From assembly GCA_013695175.1 (NCBI GenBank), contig JACDAZ010000262.1, positions 1 to 8,276 of the forward strand: DNA of 8,276 nt. The letters run 5' to 3'. Position 1 is the first letter of the stretch, and every line of letters starts with the position of its first letter. The notes below the pieces were generated by a model. The model ran no database searches, had not been told where the DNA came from, and worked only from the letters and a program-made list of their open reading frames with translations. A program made the translations under genes and the position numbers. Positions 1 through 4,824 of the stretch are shown one piece after another. This stretch comes from Flavisolibacter sp. Its GTDB lineage: Bacteria > Bacteroidota > Bacteroidia > Chitinophagales > Chitinophagaceae.

Positions 1-651
1 AACAAACTCACCTGTAAGCCAATAATATCTTCTGCCATGTGGGTCTGTTCTTTCAATAAAATCTTCTTCGTATTTGGCATAAGCCTGCCTGCAAATTTTG
101 ATACCTTTTACTTCATCAGGGTTACCAATTGGAAAATTTACATTTAGTACTGTATGTTTTTCAGGTGGAGTTTCCAGTATTTGCTTTACAATCATCCTGG
201 AATATTTTCTTGCTGCTGTAAAATCTGCTTCCAGGCTATAATCTAATAATGAAAAACCAATTGCAGGAATACTTTCAATTGCAGCTTCCACGGCAGCTGA
301 CATGGTTCCGGAATAAATGACATTAATACTATGGTTGGCACCATGGTTTATGCCACTCAAACAAATATCGGGTTTGGAATGAAGTACTTTATCAACAGCA
401 AGTTTTACACAATCTACCGGTGTGCCTGTGCATTGGTAAGATTCAATGCCTTCAAACATATTCACTTTATTTAATCGCAAGGGCACACCAATCGTAATAG
501 CATGACCCATTCCGGATTGTGGTTTGTCGGGTGCCACTACCACTACTTTGCCAAGATCTTTTACTGCTTCAATTAAGTTTAGTATACCGGGTGCCGTAAT
601 ACCATCATCATTCGTAATTAATATCACAGGGCGTTTTTTCTCTTCTTTCAT
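1..651 (-). CDS. surE: 5'/3'-nucleotidase SurE, C-terminus cut off by window edge
   Basis: SurE is a metal-dependent phosphatase that removes phosphate from nucleoside 5'- and 3'-monophosphates, probably in the cytoplasm. The 217 visible codons cover most of the usual ~250 residues, and no stop is reached before base 1. The N-terminus has the family motif ITNDDG (residues 12-17). Metal ligands D15, D16, S46 (in PQSGMGH) and N102 (in SGINHGAN) sit at the spacing of the known SurE site D8/D9/S39/N95, shifted by 7. Near the cut end, RTDPHGRRYYWLTGE (residues 201-215) is also typical. The ATG at 651 is the only sensible start: an in-frame TAG lies at 676-678 with no other ATG between. The gene is divergent from the S24 regulator, 105 bases apart. 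In many Bacteroidota surE lies near lipid A genes, but that side is outside the window. Identification is firm. Confidence 0.96.
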   Translation of the reverse strand, partial: MKEEKKRPVILITNDDGITAPGILNLIEAVKDLGKVVVVAPDKPQSGMGHAITIGVPLRLNKVNMFEGIESYQCTGTPVDCVKLAVDKVLHSKPDICLSGINHGANHSINVIYSGTMSAAVEAAIESIPAIGFSLLDYSLEADFTAARKYSRMIVKQILETPPEKHTVLNVNFPIGNPDEVKGIKICRQAYAKYEEDFIERTDPHGRRYYWLTGEFV

Positions 652-663
652 CTTTTTTGTTCT

Positions 664-700
664 GGCTGCAAAAGTCTAGCATTTTTTATGCCTTTCCAAA
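664..700 (-). promoter_or_regulatory. Candidate surE promoter (Bacteroidota type)
   Basis: On the minus strand TTTG (700-697) is followed after 18 bases by TAGACTTTTGCAGCC (678-664). This resembles the Bacteroidota -33 TTTG and -7 TAnnTTTG pair, except that TA and TTTG are four bases apart instead of two. The element ends 12 bases before the surE ATG, giving a very short leader. A similar TAG-n2-TTTTGCAGC string occurs on the plus strand at 727-740, before the divergent regulator. The call rests on motif likeness and position only. Confidence 0.4.
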
Positions 701-740
701 TTGGTGTATTCATAATCTAATTTATTTAGTATTTTGCAGC
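701..740 (+). promoter_or_regulatory. Candidate promoter of the XRE-S24 regulator
   Basis: A -7-like string TAGTATTTTGCAGC (727-740) lies 16 bases before the ATG at 757. It shares TAG-n2-TTTTGCAGC with the surE upstream element. The nearest upstream TTG (701-703) is 23 bases from the TA, somewhat longer than usual. That TTG lies in CCAAATTGG (696-704), a small palindrome that also holds the surE -33 candidate on the other strand, so the two divergent promoters would sit back to back. The match to TAnnTTTG is imperfect, so the exact positions are uncertain. Confidence 0.4.
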
Positions 741-752
741 TAAATAAATTAG
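717..752. promoter_or_regulatory. Nested inverted-repeat operator over the regulator's promoter
   Basis: Two perfect 13-base arms, CTAATTTATTTAG (717-729) and CTAAATAAATTAG (740-752), are reverse complements separated by 10 bases (730-739). Each arm is itself a near-palindrome of the form CTAA-N5-TTAG, so the site could be two tandem dyads with centres 23 bases apart, about two helical turns. The likely -7 region (TATTTTGC, within 727-740) falls in the spacer, and the right arm ends 4 bases before the ATG at 757. A protein bound to both arms should block transcription. The obvious candidate is the HTH-S24 protein encoded immediately downstream, acting on its own gene; that link is inferred. 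A 13-bp hairpin in DNA or RNA is the alternative reading. Confidence 0.7.
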
Positions 753-756
753 TTAT

Positions 757-1506
757 ATGTCAATTGCAAACACTAATCTTAAATACTTAAGAAAATTACG
801 TGGCTGGACACAGGAAGAATTCGCTCAAAAATTAAGAATTAAAAGATCACTTTTAGGTGCTTATGAAGAAGAAAGGGCTGAACCTCGGATTGAAGTTTTA
901 GAAGTGGTAGCCGATATGTTTAAATTGACTTTGGATGAAATTTTAAGAAAAGATTTAAGTGAGAATAAAGGAAGTTATATTTCAAAAAGGAGAGCACAAA
1001 AATTGGCAGCTGGCAGAGCCGATATTCCTTTTGTTCCCGTAAAAGCGGCTGCAGGTTACCTTGCTGGTTTTGCAGATCCTGAATTTGTTGATGAATTAAA
1101 TACCTTCACTTTACCCATGTTATCGGGTGGTGATTATAGAGCTTTTGAAATAATTGGCGATTCCATGATGCCTACACCGAGTGGCTCTGTAATTGTGGGT
1201 GAAAAAATTGAAAACCTGGAAGATGTTAAAACCAGCAATACCTATATTATTGTTTCAAAAACGGATGGCATAGTTTATAAACGCATCATGAAAAACAATC
1301 GCCAGAAGAATAAATTCACGTTTGTAAGTGATAATCCGGCATACCAACCTTATACTGTAAATGCAGAAGATATATTAGAAGTTTGGCAGGCACAGATGGT
1401 TATTTCTAAAGCTAACCAACAACAACGGTGGGATGTGGGCCAACTTGCTAACTTAGTTAACAACCTGCAGCAACAAGTTTCAGTACTGAAGAAGCGTATG
1501 AATTAG
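757..1506 (+). CDS. XRE-family HTH regulator with LexA/CI-like S24 peptidase domain
   Basis: This is a 249-residue cytoplasmic DNA-binding regulator. Residues about 6-62 form an HTH_3 domain (LRKLRGWTQEEFAQKL at 11-26). Residues about 90-215 form an S24 LexA-like domain. S136 in GDSMMP (134-139) and K175 in GIVYKRI (171-177) fit the catalytic Ser/Lys pair, 39 residues apart against 37 in LexA. A99-G100 in VKAAAGYLAGF fits the Ala-Gly autocleavage site, 37 residues before the serine. Residues about 226-247 look like a short coiled coil, which could add to dimerisation. An in-frame TAA at 745-747 leaves ATG 757 as the only good start. Proteins of this build usually repress stress or phage genes until cleaved, but cleavage and targets here are inferred. 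No phage genes adjoin it. It is not called lexA because this architecture is common and mostly uncharacterised in Bacteroidota. The nested repeat at 717-752 suggests autoregulation. Confidence 0.9.
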   Translation: MSIANTNLKYLRKLRGWTQEEFAQKLRIKRSLLGAYEEERAEPRIEVLEVVADMFKLTLDEILRKDLSENKGSYISKRRAQKLAAGRADIPFVPVKAAAGYLAGFADPEFVDELNTFTLPMLSGGDYRAFEIIGDSMMPTPSGSVIVGEKIENLEDVKTSNTYIIVSKTDGIVYKRIMKNNRQKNKFTFVSDNPAYQPYTVNAEDILEVWQAQMVISKANQQQRWDVGQLANLVNNLQQQVSVLKKRMN

Positions 1507-1562
1507 TAACACTGTGGGGAGAAATAAATATATTGGTTTTTTTTAAATTAACCCTGCGGTAC

Positions 1563-1570
1563 TATATTTA
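1563..1570 (+). promoter_or_regulatory. Candidate -7 element of the DUF5916 gene
   Basis: TATATTTA (1563-1570) matches the Bacteroidota -7 consensus TAnnTTTG at all fixed positions except the last. It lies 21 bases before the ATG at 1592. No -33 TTG is well placed; the nearest (1533-1535) is 27 bases away. The 85-base gap before it (1507-1591) has a T-run at 1537-1544 but no clear hairpin, so I cannot assign a terminator to the regulator gene, and read-through is possible. Confidence 0.35.
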
Positions 1571-1591
1571 CGTTTTCCCTAAAGAAATTGC

Positions 1592-4102
1592 ATGAGAAGA
1601 TGGTTGCCCTTATTTATTTGTTTATTGTCGCTTTTGGCTTCGGCACAAACAAAAAATATTGTTGCAGTTAAAACCACGGAGCCTATAACTATAGATGGCA
1701 ACTTAGATGATGCAGCCTGGAAAAAAGCTCCGGTAGTATCAGATTTCATTCAAAATTTCCCCAACAATGGTGCTCCATCATCTTCTCATACAGAGGTGAG
1801 AATTTTATATGATAATAATGCTATTTATATAGGTGCTTATCTTTTTGATGATCCGGCTTTAATTAGAAAACAGCTTACTTCCCGCGATGCAGAAGGGCAA
1901 CAGGATGTTGATTTTTTTTCTGTCTTTTTCGATACCTATAACGACCAGCAGAATGGTTTTCAATTTCTTGTTACATCTGCCAATGTTCAAACTGATGCAA
2001 GATTGAGTAACAGCGACAACACCAGATCTGGTGATTATGGTGATAAAACATGGGATGCTGTTTGGCAAAGTAAAACATCAATACAAAGTGACGGGTGGGT
2101 TGTAGAAATGCGTATTCCTTATATTTCCCTTCGCTTTCCCAAAAGCGATATGCAGACATGGGGTTTGCAATTCTTAAGATCAATAAGACGCATCAATGAA
2201 ACTTCTTTCTGGAACCGTGTGGATCCAAATGTTTCAGGCTTTGTCAATCAATTTGGAAAACTTACTAATCTCGAAAACATTTTACCGCCTTTGCGCTTAA
2301 GCTTTTCTCCTTATTTATCCGGGGGCTTACGTTATAATCCTGAAGGAACCGGTAAGAGAGAAGAGCATTTTGGAAGTGGAGGCATGGATGTTAAATATGG
2401 CATTAATGAAAGTTTTACTTTAGATGCTACACTGGTACCTGATTTTGGACAAGTAGTTTCTGATAATGTAATTAACAACCTTTCTCCATTTGAACTCCGC
2501 TTCCAGGAAAACAGGCCATTTTTTACAGAGGGTACTGAATTATTTAATAAAGCAGGTTTATTTTATTCACGTCGTATAGGAGCCACACCTACAGGTTATG
2601 GTTCAGTACAAAGGTTATATGGAACTTCCACTAATTATGAAATTGTGCGAAACCCCTCTTTGACAAGATTATATAATGCCATAAAATTATCGGGCAGAAC
2701 AAAAAATAATTTAGGTATAGGGGTATTTAATGCCATTGGAGCACCTATGCATGCTGAGATAAGAGATTTAAATACAAAAAATGATACTCTTATTCAAACA
2801 GAGCCACTGACAAATTATAATATTATAGTTATAGATAAACCTTTTGCAGGCAGATCATTTATAACATTTACCAATACAAATGTTATAAGAAATGGTGCTG
2901 CACGCGATGCCAACGTTTCTGCACTTGATTGGGGCATTTATGACAAAACAAATATTTATGGAATAACCGGTGGCGTACATTATAATACCATCTTTGGCAA
3001 CACTCCCTATAATTCTTCTTATTTTTTACGTACAGATACAATTACTATAAACGGTCGCAGGTATCTAAAACCTTATGATGGTTTTTCTGCAAGATTAAGA
3101 CTAGGAAAAGTAGGAGGTAAGATTCAATATTTTACATCTGCATTAATTGAAAGCGACAAATACGACAGAAATGATCTCGGTTTTTTACCGGCACCAAATG
3201 AAATTACATACCAGGCAGGAGCCAGTTATAACCAGTTTCAACAAACTAAAAACTTTGTTACATATAGCTATAGGTTAAACCTGCGTTTAAACCAGTTGTA
3301 TAAACCAAATAACTTTTCAGAAGCCGAAATAACGGCGTCTGCTTTTTGGTGGTTTAGAAATTTTTGGGATGTTAATCTCACCTTTGGAATTCAACCCACC
3401 TGGTCAGTAAATTATTTTGAGTTGCAGAAGTTTGGATACCGTTTAAGAAAACCTGCATTCAGGTATTTAAATGTGAGTGGTAGCTCAGATAGCAGGAAGA
3501 GGTTATTTGTAAATTATGAATTTGCTGTTTCCGATGCATCTTTAAAAGATGATTTTGGTTATTTATCATTACTGGGTGCCAGGTACAGGTTTAGTGATAA
3601 ATTTAGTTTAAGCCTGACAGCGTTAAGACAACATGAAACCCTGCAAGTAGGTTATGCATTCAGTAATGAGCCCGATGGTGCACCAAGAGTAGGATACAGG
3701 GGTAATAAAGAATTTACAACTATACTTTCAGGAAATTACAACTTTACACCTCGTATGAATTTTACTTTGAGGGCAAGGCATTACTGGAATCAACTTAACT
3801 ACCAAAGTTTTTATAATGTTGATGAAAGAGGTTATCATATTCCACGTTCTTTTATTCCGGACCAGGATGAAAACTTTAATATTTTTAATCTAGATGCTTT
3901 CTTTACCTGGGATTTCAGGTTAGGTAGCCGTTTAATTTTTGGGTGGAAAAACTGGCTTGGCGATCAGTACGGGGTTGAAGGATTAACTAATACTAATTAC
4001 TTCCGGAATATTGGAAAAACGCTGGAACTTGAACATGGCAACGAACTAACACTTCGCTTTATCTACTTTATAGACTACAACCAGTTAAGAAGAAAAAAAT
4101 AA
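1592..4102 (+). CDS. DUF5916 outer-membrane protein with CBM9-like N-terminal domain
   Basis: The 836-residue product has a clear Sec signal peptide: RR at 2-3, a hydrophobic core, and likely cleavage after ASA (16-18). Residues about 25-228 form a CBM9-like beta-sandwich, beginning with ITIDGNLDDAAWKKA (32-46). Residues about 232-836 match DUF5916, with VPDFGQVVSDN (282-292) and FQENRPFFTEGTELF (304-318). The rest has alternating aromatic and polar strands as expected of an outer-membrane beta-barrel. The protein is therefore probably exported to the outer membrane, with the sandwich domain in the periplasm or at the surface. No substrate is established for the family; CBM9-like folds suggest glycan contact but do not prove it. 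There is no SusC or SusD partner here. The C-terminus ends NQLRRKK rather than on an aromatic residue, a few residues past a final strand (RFIYFIDY). The stop at 4100-4102 touches the convergent pdeM stop. Confidence 0.88.
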   Translation: MRRWLPLFICLLSLLASAQTKNIVAVKTTEPITIDGNLDDAAWKKAPVVSDFIQNFPNNGAPSSSHTEVRILYDNNAIYIGAYLFDDPALIRKQLTSRDAEGQQDVDFFSVFFDTYNDQQNGFQFLVTSANVQTDARLSNSDNTRSGDYGDKTWDAVWQSKTSIQSDGWVVEMRIPYISLRFPKSDMQTWGLQFLRSIRRINETSFWNRVDPNVSGFVNQFGKLTNLENILPPLRLSFSPYLSGGLRYNPEGTGKREEHFGSGGMDVKYGINESFTLDATLVPDFGQVVSDNVINNLSPFELRFQENRPFFTEGTELFNKAGLFYSRRIGATPTGYGSVQRLYGTSTNYEIVRNPSLTRLYNAIKLSGRTKNNLGIGVFNAIGAPMHAEIRDLNTKNDTLIQTEPLTNYNIIVIDKPFAGRSFITFTNTNVIRNGAARDANVSALDWGIYDKTNIYGITGGVHYNTIFGNTPYNSSYFLRTDTITINGRRYLKPYDGFSARLRLGKVGGKIQYFTSALIESDKYDRNDLGFLPAPNEITYQAGASYNQFQQTKNFVTYSYRLNLRLNQLYKPNNFSEAEITASAFWWFRNFWDVNLTFGIQPTWSVNYFELQKFGYRLRKPAFRYLNVSGSSDSRKRLFVNYEFAVSDASLKDDFGYLSLLGARYRFSDKFSLSLTALRQHETLQVGYAFSNEPDGAPRVGYRGNKEFTTILSGNYNFTPRMNFTLRARHYWNQLNYQSFYNVDERGYHIPRSFIPDQDENFNIFNLDAFFTWDFRLGSRLIFGWKNWLGDQYGVEGLTNTNYFRNIGKTLELEHGNELTLRFIYFIDYNQLRRKK

Positions 4103-4756
4103 TCAACCCTTTATAGGTATCAGGGCTTTATCTACAACCGCATAAACTGAATCTTCTTTAGAGTGACGAATATTTGCTAATCCTGTAAATTTTCCAAATG
4201 CCGGTAAAATGCAATAAGTGGGTGTAAAATAAAAACATGGAAAACGTAAGCTTTGTTTTCCTATTCCATTAATAACTATACCCGGATGCAGGTGGCCACA
4301 AAAAGAATAAAGATCTTCAGACGCATCACACTGATCATGTGTAAAAGAAAACAAATCAATAATCAATCGATCATCTATCAAATTAATTTCTGCTTCTTCG
4401 TACCATTTTCTTTTTAAGATATCATGATTTCCTTTTACCAAAAAGAAGTCTATATGTTCAAAATCATATCTCCATTTTTTAAATAGCTCAAGCTCCAGGT
4501 TTTCTGCACTGTGAAAAAGGTCACCAACTGCAATAATTTTATTTGGCTTAAAATATTGTATCAGGTTCAGTAACCGCTGCATATTTTCTTTCATTACCTG
4601 TTGTGGTACAGGTATACCAGCCTTTCGAAAATGACCTGATTTTCCAAGATGGAGATCGGACAAGATCAATGTTTGCTGCTCCTGCCAAAAAACAGCCCGT
4701 TCCGCTGATAACCAAAAATGTTGATGATGTATTTTATGTAATACTGGTGCCTGCAA
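4103..4756 (-). CDS. pdeM: Ligase-associated DNA damage response phosphoesterase/endonuclease PdeM
   Basis: This 217-residue calcineurin-like metallophosphoesterase belongs to the PdeM group, which accompanies an ATP-dependent ligase, an MBL-fold exonuclease and a DExH helicase in bacterial DNA repair clusters. Metal-site motifs are present in order: SDLHLGK (33-39), GD (78-79), GNHD (109-112), TH (139-140) and GHLHP (154-158). GHFRKAGIPVPQ (41-52) and the lead-in HHQHFWLSAERAVFW are also PdeM-like. The start is unusual. No ATG occurs in frame between the TAG at 4775-4777 and residue 55, so TTG at 4754-4756 is the best start and keeps the family's N-terminus. The gene follows the helicase by 68 bases on the same strand, which supports joint function. 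An exact TAnnTTTG string at 4771-4764 could give it its own promoter. Its stop abuts the DUF5916 stop with no spacer. The family is clear; whether it acts on phosphodiesters as a nuclease here is inferred. Confidence 0.92.
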   Translation of the reverse strand: MQAPVLHKIHHQHFWLSAERAVFWQEQQTLILSDLHLGKSGHFRKAGIPVPQQVMKENMQRLLNLIQYFKPNKIIAVGDLFHSAENLELELFKKWRYDFEHIDFFLVKGNHDILKRKWYEEAEINLIDDRLIIDLFSFTHDQCDASEDLYSFCGHLHPGIVINGIGKQSLRFPCFYFTPTYCILPAFGKFTGLANIRHSKEDSVYAVVDKALIPIKG

Positions 4757-4763
4757 AGTGCAG

Positions 4764-4771
4764 CAAAAGTA
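4764..4771 (-). promoter_or_regulatory. Exact TAnnTTTG match just before pdeM
   Basis: Read on the minus strand, TACTTTTG (4771-4764) matches the Bacteroidota -7 consensus perfectly. It is followed by CTGC, as in the TTTTGCAGC strings near surE and the regulator. It lies only 7 bases before the TTG start of pdeM, so a transcript from it would have almost no leader. No good -33 TTG is present; GTTC about 21 bases upstream is the nearest. It could be an internal promoter or a chance match in the helicase-pdeM gap. Confidence 0.3.
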
Positions 4772-4824
4772 TTGCTAAATAAATAACAGGATGAACCTCA
4801 TTAAATCAAGGTATATTAAAGCTT

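Noticed and set aside
717..752. 13-bp stem with 10-base loop as a rho-independent terminator for surE or the regulator
   Set aside because: It lies upstream of both divergent genes, is purely AT-rich in the stem centre, and has no U-run after it. An operator is a better reading.
1533..1554. T-run with flanking GGTT and AACC (1535-1553) as a terminator for the regulator gene
   Set aside because: The stem is only 4 bp and the T-run is in the loop, not after the stem.
1859..2183. Two minus-strand open frames of 69 and 70 codons (1859-2068 and 1971-2183)
   Set aside because: They lie wholly inside the DUF5916 gene, overlap each other, and have no family motif or promoter.
4091..4102. Possible frameshift in the A-run at the end of the DUF5916 gene
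   Set aside because: The stop follows directly after a complete final strand, and the overall length suits the family. The A-run merely encodes the Lys tail.
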